64,000 nucleotides of DNA from Atherix ibis (Eukaryota > Arthropoda > Insecta > Diptera > Athericidae): contig OY282606.1 in assembly GCA_958298945.1 (NCBI GenBank), forward strand, positions 54,883,920 through 54,947,919, read 5' to 3'. The notes under the pieces were generated by a model. That model had not been told where the DNA came from. It did not search any database and saw only the letters and a list, made by a program, of their open reading frames with translations. Made by a program: the position numbers and the translations under genes. Positions 20,509-32,751 of the stretch are shown here, piece by piece (positions within the stretch are counted from its first letter, which is position 1; every line of letters begins with the position of its first letter).

Positions 20509-23395
20509 TTAACTGCGTCAGCTGTGAAATAGAGCCTCAATTATGAAAAAATGTAATCGAAAGGATTGATGTCTGTAAAAGTAGTCGTGGTAAATATTTG
20601 CCCAATATTGAAACATTATTCATAAATGGTAAAGTTCCTACAAAATATTTCAGAAAAGAATGATGTAATTTTCAAATAAAATTTATTATTTATTCAATAT
20701 TTCCTAATTTGTAAATATATAACTCAAGTCCTAATTTGTAAATATAAAATAATAAATGCTTTACTATATATTGCAAGATTGTAAAAAAAATATTTTGGTA
20801 ATTAATTTTGTAAACTTCTATAAAATAATATTTCTTATAAATTGTCTATGGAATTCATATGGGGCGAACTCCTTAGCCAATCCAAGCAGACGGTTTGAAG
20901 TAATTACTATAAGATGGTCATCTAAATTTTCCGTTGTCACTTTGTACTAATATTTTGAGTTTAATTATGGTATTTAACATTCCCGAAAGGTCTACTAAAC
21001 ATAAATTGAATTTATATATATCGAATGGCTAATTCTATACGCGAGTAATGTATATATGCTTTTAAAGTATCTCACCTAATAAAAACTTAGAAGTAACCGA
21101 TAGGTAGGATTTTTTCTGACTTCCAATTTGTAGTCCTTTACGATTCCATTACCTTCAGTATATGCTCGAGATTACCCTCTTTCGTGAGACAAGGAGCCTA
21201 GTACGATTTTGATTTGAAATACAGATAATCGTGAACGCAAGATGCCCTATAGTTGTCGCTAAATAAAAGAAGTCATAGTGCTTAATCCTACATATCTAAT
21301 TTTAATACTATAAATTATCATTAAAAAACCGAAGAATATTTTACCGATAACTAAAATTTTAAGTTTCTTAAAAATAAAAAATTTCAAGTTTCTCTGTTCA
21401 CAAAAATTGAAAATAATAAAACTTTTACTGAAGAATTCGTTTAAGTTAATAATTTTACGTAGTTATCAGGGATTAATTAAAACTCTGAAATATCAAATAT
21501 CTTTATATACATATATATAATTATTATGTCAGTATACTATTTCTATATTTATTCTAATTGAAGAAATTCTGAAGTTAATTTATTGAAAGAAATGTTATAT
21601 TTCCCATTCGGTGTTGTCGCAAATGTTAGCAGAGATTTCATATCGATCTCTAAAACCAATTGTCCAATACAATAAATACTGCCTACGCAAGGAAGAGCTT
21701 GTACATGTCGAGTTCAGATGGTTGAATCGTAAAATCTATGAATCGGTTAAGACCCAATAAAAATGTATTGGTTATCGTGTGAACGTGAACGAAAATAACG
21801 ACCCAAGATGTCGTGGCTTGCGCGCTTATTTCGCTATGGTCGAGGTCGATTTGCATCTATGTACATAATGTATTGTTGGCACATCATCGAATTAACACTT
21901 AATCTAGTTTTGTTTTCTATTTCCTTGTATTCTAGTAATCAACGATTCACCTTGAGTTAAGAGCCCCATAAAATTATATTACCACAAGGAATTTTCGTTT
22001 ACATTCTTACCATGTTGGCTCTTAAAGATACATAGGTCAGAGGGATCACTATTTATAAAAAGTGTCAATGTTACTTGTACTCTTGATATTGTTTCTTTTT
22101 GAATAAAGAATTATACTACCACAGAACATGTTGTATCTAATTTAGTGACCTTGGCACATTTTAAAAGTTCTTTCAATACAGTTTTATAGAAATATAAAAA
22201 AAATATGTTAATTTTTTTCTAAATAAAATTTTATTCATATTTATTAAAGTTCCAAGTATAACTTACTTGGTCGAACCACACTGAATGCTCTAAGATATTT
22301 GGTAGAAAAGGACCATCATAATTATTTCAGTTCAGTTTACAGCTATAAATAAAAATGTTTTGTTTTGTTTATTAAAATGATTGTTCATCACAAAAATTTT
22401 TTGGTTATTAAAATGATTGTTCATCACATTAATGCATAAATAAAAAGTAAAAAAGTATATCAGCCACCCCTGAAAATTCGAAATAATTTATGATACTAGA
22501 ATTTTTACATAAAATAAAACATTAATCACACATTTATTTATTATAATAAAAATTAAAATTTAATTTTTATGCAAATAAAATTTGAATATTCGAAAAACGT
22601 GTTTTGATTTTAAATTTTTCGATTTTATTCGAAAAACAGTACCCTTAAATTATCCCAAATAATTGTCAAAGATATTATGGCGTTTGAAAAAAATGCATAT
22701 TAAATAAATACTCCAAAAATAGTATTGAAAACCTTAAAAGGTTATTGTTAAAACTTCTTTTAAACTAAGCAATACCTTTAATGAACAATTCATTTAAATT
22801 GTAGATATCTTATAGACTAAAAAAAATATGTACATTTTTCTTTAATATTCATTTCGAATAACACTTAAGACATTCTGTCGCTTAATAGCTTTTAGTGTTG
22901 CAACGCATAGTATTTACTTTGCACTAGTATATTTTTGAAATGCTAACAAATTAAAGAAAATACTATAAAACAATTCTGAAAAAATAATTAAAAAGACAAC
23001 AAATAGTATAAATAAAATGTTTTACTTTAAAGTTGGTGTTTAAGTTGGTGTCAACATAAAAATGTTTTGCTAGCCAATGTCAACAGTGTTCTAAGATTTT
23101 TAATATGGAACAAATATTCGGACAAACAATTTCCGAAAAATTTCGTGTTGTCAACAAAATTTCTTTTCGTTGATCATTGCGAATGGCTGAATCAGCTAAA
23201 TCCAAAACGGCGAGTCAGCTATTGTATATCGAAAATATAAGCATAAGACTATAAAGCATTCAAATATTTCGAGAAAACGTCCAACGCCTTCGATTGCTCT
23301 AATTATCGATAATGTCAGTCTAGTATATATAAGAGAGAAGACTTAGGGTCTGAAAATGGCTTCCAAATTTACTCTCTGGATGTTTTGACCCTGAA
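20509..23395. other. AT-rich spacer, no gene recognised
   Basis: Mostly AT-rich. A less AT-rich part at 21,600-21,860 has no long frame. The part at 23,140-23,390 precedes a mariner fragment and may be its decayed 5' portion, but I cannot align it. No RNA gene seen. Confidence 0.5.
22370..22428. repeat. Short tandem duplication, period 36
   Basis: The 23-base string beginning TATTAAAATGATTGTTCATC occurs at 22370 and again at 22406, separated by AAAATTTTTTGG-like filler. A simple local duplication. Confidence 0.8.
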
Positions 23396-23399
23396 AATA

Positions 23400-23555
23400 A
23401 TTTTTTTCGAAAAGAACACCGCTGTCCCGTTGCTGAAGACATGCTCGAAACAGACAATTTGAATCTACTTTAAAAGAAATGCATTATAACGAATGACGAA
23501 ATATGGGTTTATCAGTCAGAAGAAATTCGTAGACTGCATATTTGGAGATAGGGTG
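23400..23555 (+). pseudogene. Mariner fragment with the first catalytic Asp
   Basis: One frame reads VAEDMLETDNLNLL, a stop, then KKCIITNDEIWVYQSEEIRR and LHIWR. This corresponds to the mariner segment around the first Asp (VITGDETWVYEYDxETKRQS). No other catalytic part follows; LINE sequence begins at about 23,571. The family is close to Mar-A or Mar-E. Only about 50 residues remain, so the identification rests on the ITxDExWVY core. Confidence 0.6.
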
Positions 23556-23806
23556 ATTCGATAATAAGGCTCGTGGTGAATCTTAAGTATCTAGGCTTAA
23601 TTCAGAACCACAAATTCAACTACTTTGTCAGGAAGGAGTTAAAAAAGACAAAAAGCATATATTGTAGGCTTTTGAGAATGTATCGCTCAGAAATCCTACG
23701 TAAGGATGTCAAACTCGTTATTTATAAGCAAATTATAAGAGCTTATTTATACTACGGCTTCCCCATCTGGTCATCCTTTTCCCCAACAGTAGCAACAGTA
23801 GTGCAT

Positions 23807-24170
23807 AGGATGGAAAGGAAGATCCTACAAAAAGTCATAGGGCTCGGCCGACAAAAAAGTTTATATCAAACGACCAGTTGTACCGGGAGGCAGGCGTTTC
23901 CCCATTTGTAGAATAACAAATGTGAATAATGCACTAGATGGCGAAAGATAAAATTTCGTACTAAAAAAGCTTCTCATACAGTTTTGTGATTACTTGACTC
24001 AGTATTTTTTTAGCACGCGTCAAAGTTGCACAGGATGGAAAGGAAGATCCTACAAAAAGTCACAGGGCTCGGCATATCTAGACAGACAAAAAAGTTTATA
24101 TCAAACGACCAGTTGTACCGGAAGGCAGGCATTTCCCCACATGTAGAATGGCAAATGTGAATAATGCACA
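23807..24170 (+). repeat. Direct repeat within the LINE, split by a mariner 5' UTR piece
   Basis: 23807-23933 and 24030-24170 are near-identical copies (GGATGGAAAGGAAGATCCTA ... GTGAATAATGCAC). The second copy has an extra ATATCTAGACAG near its middle. The 93 bases between them are foreign (Mar-D 5' UTR). The repeat breaks the LINE reading frame after QTTSCTGRQAFPHL. Confidence 0.88.
23934..24026 (+). mobile_element. Mar-D 5' UTR fragment
   Basis: TAGATGGCGAAAGATAAAAT through CACGCGTCAAAG matches 19403-19493 with only two or three differences, ending just before the position where Mar-D's start codon would be. It has neither TIR nor coding sequence. It sits exactly between two copies of a LINE segment, so it probably arrived by template switching or recombination and not by transposition. 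Confidence 0.88.
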
Positions 24171-24740
24171 AATGGGTTAAATCATTACCCCATCATCAAT
24201 ACAGGGAAGTACGGCAGCTAACGCATAACATATTATTGGAGACCTTGAAAAACTCCAAGTGCCTGTCACCGTTACTTCTATTGGAGGACACAGAAGAAGC
24301 TCTGGAGCAACATCTCCAGATCTACAAGAAAAGCCAAAGGGACAACATCAAGGTTAGCAAGTACATTACTCGAGGTCGGAAGCACCGAAGGGAATCAAGA
24401 GGACACAACAAACGTAGCAATCGCCGGATTCAAACATAGAATTTAGTTTTAAGATTAGTTTTAAGAATAATTGCATAAAAACGCATGTTTAGTTTATAAA
24501 AGTAGATTTAAGGCTTAAGGTTAGGTTCAGCGTGTCAGCAAAATGTCATAAAAAATGTAAATAAAATATTATATATATATTAGAAATAAATTCAAGGATA
24601 GCAAAACGCTAAGAACCAATAAAAACAAAGATTAAGCTAGGATTAAATATTTTTAAGAGAAAATAATATTAAGTTTTATTAGAAGAAAAATGTTAAATGT
24701 CAAGGATATGCAATAAAGTAAACTTGAAACTTGAACTTGG

Positions 24741-27700
24741 GTTTATAAGTTTGTCATATACAACAGCGAATAAGCTTCGAAATGACACTTTCATAACAAT
24801 CGGAAACCGATTGATTGTTACCTTTGATTCGCTTGGTGTTATTAACTCAGAATTTCTTTCAAATGAACAAACCGTCAACGAACAATCAATGTTCGAGAGG
24901 ACGTGTTCACCGGAAAATATCAGATATGTGGGAAAACAATTATTGTATTTTGCACCACTTATTATATCTAGTTCAGATATAATAAGATTGGTTGGTTAAC
25001 AGTTTATGAAGGATATCAATATAAAAAGAAAAACAATTGATGGTCTGGAGAGCAAAAATAATTAAATTTTTGAAATTCTCAAATAACCAAATATCACTTG
25101 GCGATAATTGTGGCATCCACTCGTATAATAATGTGATTCTGTTTTTTTTTTAAAATAAAAGTTCTTAGAAAGAAGCGATAAAAGCTGTATTGATTTTTTT
25201 GTGGGAATCTTCTTTTTATAGGAATCAAAAAAAAATTATTTTTTTTGTAAAACCATTTGCAATTGTCAACAAACAGGATACATACTTCAAATTGGATTAT
25301 TGGTTCGTATTAAAAGCGATTTAAACTTAATAATTTACAAAATACAGTCAAAAAATGACTCTAAAAAAATTGGCTAAACAATTTCTTCATGTACAACATA
25401 AAAATTTAACTATGCAATTATCTGATTTCTGAGAAGAAAGCTCTTATAAAATATTTTATTAATAATACGAGTACATGTTAGTGGGACTCATATTAGCTAT
25501 GTATGTATTTCAATTTATTTTAATGATTTATTAGGTATATGAAAAATAAATCTGGATAAACAACTTTTCCATAGGCGGAAGAGGATGTGAAAAAGAAAAT
25601 TCGGAAAATAGCTACAGGAGCTAGAACTTAACTAGCAAACCTTACTCAGAGTGAAAACTTATGGTGGTATGCTATCTTTACGGAGACTACACATATGTTC
25701 GCACACCCGCATAGAAAAAGGGATTCTCTCTTACGAGTACACAAAGCCTTACTTAGAGACAACCGTATGTATTGAGTTCTCCAAGGGAAAGGATAACCAA
25801 AAAGAGGTTGGCAATTTCAGATAACGTGGAGGAGGATATACGGAAATGGATGTTGATGGTATGAAAATTGGGAGCAGCACAAAATTTCCAAAGAAGAATG
25901 TACAAAGAAAAATTGTAGAGTGGACAGTTGAGGTGTTACTGAGTTCTATCACACAGCAGTCAATAGTCTTCTAGAAACGTACTAGTAGGTCAATTGTCTT
26001 TTAGAGGCGCTAGTTATGCAAGGAACTGACATAACCTAAAATATTAATTAACTTTAATTCAAAATTAACTTTTATATAATCAGGATTTACCATATGAGTA
26101 TTGTTTTTGTTACTCCTTCAGAAACATTAATTTACTTTTTTTTTAAACTTCTTGAGTCGACTCCTCGATTCTGTGTCTGTTCCCCATTCCTGCTGAGTCT
26201 ACTACTCGAATGGGTATTACCGACCCTCAAAACGATCGTCTTTTGTGTTCCTTGCATTTTTTCTGGTTTTCGTAGGCAAACATACATATGTATATATGTA
26301 CTTAAGCCAGAAAACAGAACCCAGAATATGACTCCTTTCCTCAGTTGTTGTCTAATTTTTTCGTTCAGAGCACTAATTCGTAATTGCGGGCAGACTGCCA
26401 TTGCATAGATTCTTTTATTGCTTTTGCTGTCCACTGCGTTCTCAGGATTACGATTTTGTTTAATTATAAAATCATTAAAAAATGTTCTTAAAAAAAATAT
26501 TGTAGTTTTTGTGTAAATTTGTTAAGCTTTTTTAAAAATTGTATCTTTATAAATATCGATCAGCTCAATATACTCACATTTTCTAGTATTAAACATTTGG
26601 TTGAAAATCAATTTAATTTTAAGTTTAGTTTATCTACAATAACATCTGATAAATTCTAAGTAGAGATAATTCTCGTATCTAAAGTACTTCTAAAGTTGAT
26701 CTAATAATAAGATTAAAAGTAGGTATAATAAAATACTCTTACTCATATGGTAACCATAATCTTCAATTTGACTATAATTTGTTAATCATATGACTAATAC
26801 TGTAAGAATTAACTACATTTTACGATTTCTAGCCTTGTAACTGAAAATTAATCGTCAATATTTCATTAATTAAGAATAGAATTTTGTCTTTGCTTGTCAA
26901 ATATCCATTGGTCCATTAATCGATGTCGAAATATATTTTGTTACTATTGGAAAACCTAACAGATTGCGACGGATGTGTGCCTTCGTTCGTACGAGTTTCA
27001 TTATGCCGACAAGATACAATGTAAATTATTTCAATGGTAGAAAATACGTACAATATCTTTGGATAACCGCAGACCATTAAATTATTTATATGACCTTCTA
27101 TAAAAAGAAAAAAAATTAAGTCCATTCGAGCATTTGTGTTTCTAGATCTCATGAAATGAGGACACAATAAATAGAAAAAATAGGAAATCGTATCTGGAAA
27201 TGTATGGATTATAGTAAAAATAAAAGCTAAGGAGAACTTGGCCTATCTTTACCGATCAATGCTCGACGCATCTGACAGCAACCCGTACCTCTCCTGTGCA
27301 TATGCAAATGTTCTCGATACCAATCTGATTTATGTAGTCTGCACTTTGTTCGGTTGAGACCAAGTGTAGAAATTTATTGAGCTTATCGGAAAGGTGCAGG
27401 AGTAGATTTTTAAAGTAGAACAACACTATCGTATTTATTTCAATTTCAAACTTACGAATATATTTCCTATTTAACAGCAGTACTCGTCTATTCGATAAAT
27501 GTAAAATAATCTTGTCGTATAGATTTCATTATATCAAAGATATATTGTAAGAACGCTATATTGTCGAGAAAATTCATAATTTTGTTGTTATAAAAAATTG
27601 GTTTAAATTATTTGATTGAAAAATTGGTGAATTTTTAACTATAATATTCTAAATTTTATAGGTGTTTCGTATTCAATTTTTATTAGTGCTATTCATTTAA

Positions 27701-27890
27701 GCAATTTATATCACCGCTAATAAGAATCTGATTAGAAGAAGTTTATGGAAAGAATTTTTCGATAAAAATGATGGTTTCTCATAAATTATTTTTAAATGAC
27801 ACTAAAATAGAAATACTGTAAAAAAATATAAATAAATAATTCAAAGAGAAAGGACTAAACAGAAGAATTACAAGTCGCCCGATAACAACG
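24741..27890. other. Mostly non-coding; possible LINE tail near 25.75-25.95 kb
   Basis: The 100-codon frame at 24,697-24,999 overlaps the LINE 3' end and has no recognisable feature. At 25,790-25,930 the plus strand reads KKRLAISDNVEEDIRK and, in another frame, MDVDGMKIGSSTKFPKKN, a pattern like the RWxDxVExDLRxLGVxxW tail of some LINE proteins, but too weak to call. Overlapping frames at 26,094-26,434 on both strands are mutual shadows. The rest is AT-rich and empty. Confidence 0.4.
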
Positions 27891-28990
27891 GGGACGAAAA
27901 CGTTACTGCATCAAATGGATCATCACTAAATGTTTCAAAAGCTGGATAGCGACTCAATGCCGGACGATTGGTATCTCTATTTTATCTGTCCTATACTCAA
28001 AAAGAAATGTATCATAGAGTGCTACATATTAAAAACAGAGACATAATATTGCTGAATACTATCTTTAAAATATTATCCGCTGGTTTTCTTTACAGGATAG
28101 CCCAATTTGCGCAAAAACTATTTGCCTATATCAGAGAGGCTTTACTCCAGAAAAATCAGATGCAGATCAGATCTTCTTCCTGAGACAATCGATGGAAAAA
28201 AGTTAGAATATAAACAACAGTCTCGCCTCTCCATTAAATTTAAAGCCGCTTACGGTAGCATAGCTAGAGTAGTTCCTTGCATATCCATGGGAGAGTAAGG
28301 TCTTCAAGAGAAATTAATTATATAGAGCAGGTTGGATATGACAAGTGTACGAAGAAAAATGAAAGGTATCTAAAAAAGATACGCCCTCTTTAACCTGGTG
28401 TTGAAACATGTGATTCTGTCGCAGGGGTTAGAATGAGAGGTACTCCTACTTACTTTATTAAGTCTACCTTATTTATACCATAAATTGATGACATCACACA
28501 CTTAATTTAAAATAAGTACATTTAGGCAGTGTTGACACCGAATATAAGACCAACTAGGACTAGTAAAGTGCAGGTAAAATACTAGAGTATCAAAGGACTT
28601 ATATAATTTTTTTTTGGATCAAGATTTGTATGCAATAACATGCAGGACGAAATGTGCGCACGGCTGATGGCAGCCAACAGCACCTTTTCTCAGTCCATCT
28701 TAATTATTTTGATGTAAAAGTCTGATCAAATTAGGATCACTACTGTACAGTCTTACAAGTACTCATATATTCTCTAAAAGATCGGTTCCTCAGAAAAAGC
28801 CGTCACAAAATCTCAGCCGCGTCCGAGAGGAGAATACACCGAAGAGTCTTTGGCTTTGTACATGAGGATGGATGATTTCATAGACATTATAAAGATAAGA
28901 TCGTGAGGCACTACCACAACCGCTCGATTGTGGCTAAAATTGAACTCAATAGTCTATGATGATTGGACACATAATCCATGAGCATAATAT
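27890..28990 (+). pseudogene. Decayed LINE reverse transcriptase and C-terminus
   Basis: Several frames in order match one LINE protein type. 28,107-28,298 gives PISERLYSRKIRCRSDLL and IKFKAAYGSIARV, the motif A block (relatives have FKAAYDSI; the catalytic Asp is Gly here). 28,390-28,490 gives LFNLVLKHVI, then VRMRGTPTYFIKST and IDDI, the motif C block (YADDIDI in relatives). 28,640-28,700 gives MQDEMCARLMAANSTF (relatives ExxARIxAANR). 28,820-28,970 gives ERRIHRRVFGFVHEDG, HYHNRSIVAKIELNSL and WLDT, matching the FERKxLRKIFG...SIVAKIxxxRLRWLGH tail. Many stops and frameshifts separate them. Clade is uncertain (CR1/RTE-like types share these motifs). Confidence 0.65.
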
Positions 28991-31930
28991 TTTCCTCTTT
29001 AAAAGTTCAGTAGCGTTATTGTTATTTTAATTAGTACAGTGGCGTTATTATTAGTCTCAGAAGACGAGGCACATACTGTGTTTGATTAAGCGATGAGATT
29101 AGCAGGGATACTATATAAATAGGTCTGAATAGTCAAACTGAAAAATACACTATTACACCAGGACTGCCGGAGTTCTTTGGTTGAGGATTTTCAAAAATTG
29201 AAATGATTTCAAATAAATAACAAATTATATTAGACCGATGATAGTATTCATATTATTATTTTTGTTAAGTTTTAATTAATTTTAAATTATTATAAATCTA
29301 AAGTTTTGGATTTTTAAGTTTTCTATTATTTCCATTCCTTTACTTTGTTAAATCAGTATGCAAATAACAGAAAACTTAAGCAGAGAATTCACATTTTACC
29401 CCATCAGATAGAATGAAAAATATTTTTTAAAAAATTAACCCATCTTTTAAGTAATAATTTTTACTTTATTACGATTATAGTAACGCAGAAGCTGATAAGA
29501 CTATAAGATAGCCCTAACTACGTTAATAAGAATTACATTAGTAAATTTGGCACTATGCGGATCTGCATAATTTTAAGAAATAGTAAAAATAGTACCACTG
29601 GCAGATTAGTGTAATTATATAAGCACTACTCTGCTTTTTTTGATAGTCAACCTCGAATAGATCTTAGCGTTTATATATTAATTTTATGACTTCTCTCTTC
29701 CAATATGATCAGATCACCACTCTTCATAAACTAAAATTCGATACTACAATGCAAATATGTTAGAAAATAACTTTTTGTACAGCATAATTTGATCTTTTAT
29801 TTTATTTTGAATTATTAATCAAACTCTATATCGATTTTGCGAAGTATTAGGAAAAAATGGAAATAATAGATTTTTTTAACCTGTTTTTAAAAAATAATTT
29901 TAATGTCTTCGAAATTTCACTAACTTTATTAGATATTTTTAAAGATGCGCCTATTAAGCTGATGAGGCAATGAACTTGCGTTGGTGGCATAATAATATTT
30001 TCCGGCCACTGTTAAGGACCTTACTTATAAACAAAGTAAATAAAATAGATTCATTTGTAAGCCAACAAGCATAAAATGTATATTATATACAATTCTTGTT
30101 TTTCTAAAAATATAATTGTATACTTGAGAAAGTTACTTCGTAAAATATAAAGACATTCTAATAAATTTATTAAAAACTTTATGGAAGTTTCTAAAACCAA
30201 TTAAATAAGCTTTGTTACTTCAAAAGGGACGTATAAACTGAATATTTAAAATAAGATAGACAAAATGAATGACATCTTGGAGGAGCTCGGCGTTTAATCT
30301 TCAAGTTCTTTTGGCTACCCAACATTATCCTCTACTTAATCACTAATATTTTTTCTCAGATTTGGAGAGTACAATTGCTATTGAGTTGAAATTTTCATAC
30401 TATAGAACTAACTACGAGTAAGTGCATGGGTATGTTCCGGGATGAAAGACATTGGAATTGGCTATCAATTGGAGGCAATTAAAGAAATGAAACGTTAAGG
30501 CGTACTGTCGAGTTTATGGCCGAATGGAAATAATCAAATCATATGTACTCGTATTTACTCAAGAGTATAAAAGACTTTTGCGCGAAGGGAAATTTACATA
30601 AGTATTCCGAGAATTCTGAAGATTCATGGTGTATTCGTATACTAGCTGCCCTATGGCTCTGATTTTTTACCAGTACTTGGGCGTTCTTGAGTAAATGCAA
30701 TGACGATCATCCAGAGTGCAACTAGGAAGCTGCCCATCTGTACTGCTGTTGAATGACTGTCTGACAGCCATTGATGAATATATGAGTGTTTCATTATTTC
30801 AACGCCGTGCTTAATATCAACTTTGTTCCTTGGCCGCCGTAATAAACACATATAACGAATAATTATTATTCACACTCAAATGCGAAAAGTTCTTTTTCAT
30901 TTTGGTTTTTTGCATTATTGTGGCGGTATGAATTAGCTTCTATGGCGACGCGTCTGGAGTCGGATAACTTGACAGCCGGACAGTTGTCTACGAGCTATAA
31001 TTTAAGAAATTGCAAGACATTCGAAGTCTGAGATTTGTTGATGGGGAGACTTTTGTTTTTAATAATTGAATGTCAAGTGAATCATTACTGAAAGTCTTAA
31101 AAGACTTGTACTTGTTTATATATGTATTGTTTTTGTACGAAAGAAAAGTAGGAAATGTTCTGGTAAAATTCATAAATGAGACCTCGTGCGCCTACCTAAG
31201 AAAGCTCTTGGCATCGCAAATATGGTGCTTTGTGTAAAAATGCTTTTGGTAAGGCGTCAATGGACATCTTCTGCCAAATATAGGGGATATTCATGGTCAA
31301 CCAATGTAAACACGACACTAAATATTGAAAATATTTTCATTTTAGAATGTATTTCAATGTTGCAGTTACACTTTTGTACAAATGGCGCCAACCACAAACA
31401 AGTTTAAGGTAGTTGCCTGAACGGATGCTGGCTATTACTATTACTGCGACCTCGCTTAGTAATAAATTTGTCATAAATGGCATCGTTTCTATAAAAACTT
31501 AACAACTAGTCAAATAATATTGCACATAATTACACTTGATCCTAAGGATGATTGTAATTTCAAGTAAATAATGCACGTAGTTGAAATTTCATCGTTTGTA
31601 TAATTATGAGAGTAAGTAATTGTTATGTACGATAAATCCCGAGAGTTAAACGCTTAGAAATTTATATTAAGAAAATATGAATGGTTCATTGTTATTGGCC
31701 TTTTCTTAAATATCGTATAATCTTGTATTATGAAAAAAAATATACTAGCAGATGCAATAGTTAATAAGTGTTATGAGAAAAAAATACGAAGCTTTAGTAG
31801 AGTGGAGTGTACTCCCCCGGCAGATAATCTCGTCATAAAATAATTGTGTCGTTTATTTCTAAAATGTTTATGTTCGAATAATTAATTGAATATCCAAAAC
31901 ATGCTTGGTTCAAAACGTTTCAAGTCCTAT
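28991..31930. other. AT-rich spacer, no gene recognised
   Basis: I see no coding region. A less AT-rich part at 30,620-30,980 includes a 66-codon frame (30,651-30,851, minus) of no known type. TATAAAAG at 30,566 is a possible TATA-like string without a supporting gene. Confidence 0.5.
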
Positions 31931-31931
31931 T

Positions 31932-32575
31932 AGCGTAATACGCTCCTGTTATTGTTTTTCCTTTTTCCAAGTAGTCCATAAAAATGATGCCCTGCGAATC
32001 CTAAAAGACCGTTGCCATCACCTTGCCGGCCGATGGCATAGTTTTTGCCTTCTTCAGAGCCCGTTAACCCTTGAAAATCCACTGTGATGACTGTCTCTTC
32101 GTTTCTGGAGTGTAGTAGTGTATCCAGGTTTCGTCCACAGTGACATAGCGACGAAGGACATAGCCTCAGAGTCCACTACACGATTGCGCTTATTCTCCTC
32201 TGAGTGCAAACGCGGCACCCATCTTGCCGAAATTTTTTTCACAGACAATTTTTCATGCAAAATTGAAGCGACTGTACCTTGTGATATGACCGTGGCCTCA
32301 ACTAATTCGCGCACTTTAATTCGCCGATCGTTCAAAATCAGATCGTGGATTTTGTCGATCATTTCAGGAGTAGACACCTCAACTGGGCGTCCTGAACGAT
32401 GTTCATCTTTTGTGGATAAACGGCCACGTTTAAATTCATGCGCCCAATTGTAAACCGTCGCAAACACAGGTGCAGATGTGCCATGAAGTGCATCCAACTC
32501 GGCTTTGATTTCTTTCGGGCTTAAGCCTTTCAAATGGAGATGTTTGATGACAGCCCTAAACTTGCTTTTTTCCAT
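31932..32575 (-). pseudogene. Mar-B transposase N-terminal pseudogene
   Basis: Start at 32575 gives MEKSKFRAVIKHLHLKGLSP, an intact N-terminal region with both helix-turn-helix parts (YNWAHEFKRGRLSTKDEHRS; VRELVEATVISQGTVASI), the linker SARWVPRLHSEENKR and RVVDSEAM. There a deletion removes about 30 bases (relatives continue LALFHRNPAEFLRRY) and shifts the frame, so VTVDETW appears as MSLWTKPGYTT. Another frame shift lies at about 32,100. The gene is cut in the region EKGKTITGAYYA. This copy preserves the 38 bases lost from copy 1, and copy 1 preserves what is lost here. Confidence 0.85.
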
Positions 32576-32749
32576 TGTTATGCACAAATAAATGTCGTTA
32601 ACTTTAATCGACGATAGAAATTGACCTACGCTATGGATCGAGCTGAAATTTTGACAGCTTTCCTGTCGATAATGCTACTTAAAAAAAAATCTTTAACGAC
32701 ACTACGAGCAATTTCTCGGATTTTCTAAGGACTTATTGAATGACCCTCG
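31932..32749 (-). mobile_element. Mar-B mariner copy 2, 3' truncated
   Basis: The gene-5' end is the Mar-B terminus CGAGGGTCATTCAATAAG with TA at 32750-32751. The match to copy 1 begins sharply at about 31,932 (GCGTAATACGCTCCTGTTAT), within the middle of the gene, so the last third, including the second and third catalytic Asp, and the other TIR are missing. Identity to copy 1 is high along the shared part. Confidence 0.85.
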
Positions 32750-32751
32750 TA

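Larger units (their letters stand above)
23571..24740 (+). mobile_element. jockey-like LINE, 3' part with oligomeric tail
   Basis: The 5' part encodes the end of a non-LTR reverse transcriptase: VNLKYLGLIQNHKFNYFV, then CRLLRMYRSEILRKDVKL, VIYKQIIRAYLYYGFPIWSS and RMERKILQKVIGLG. This is the thumb region found in jockey-clade LINEs (KYLGxxxDxKL...LYKxxIRPxLxYGxPxW). The 91-codon frame 24164-24439 continues the protein C-terminus with a very basic end. An AT-rich 3' UTR ends at 24719-24740 with AAACTTG repeated twice and a partial third copy, after AATAAAG. LINEs of this kind often end in such short repeats instead of poly-A. The copy is 5' truncated, starting near a mariner fragment, and has an internal duplication (separate entry). 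Confidence 0.7.

Noticed and set aside
23807..24170. Direct repeats with a unique spacer, CRISPR-like at first sight
   Set aside because: Only two long copies exist, they encode LINE protein, and the spacer is a mariner UTR; the host is a eukaryote.
24697..24999. 100-codon frame on the plus strand
   Set aside because: It starts inside the 3' end of a LINE and shows no recognisable motif.
25749..25952. LINE C-terminal tail on the plus strand
   Set aside because: NVEEDIRK and the following residues suggest it, but the match is short and in two frames; kept only as a remark in the spacer entry.
26094..26434. About 100-codon frames on both strands
   Set aside because: They overlap antisense to each other and neither resembles a known protein.
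30540..30600. TATAAAAG string as a promoter
   Set aside because: No gene begins downstream, and such strings are frequent in AT-rich DNA.
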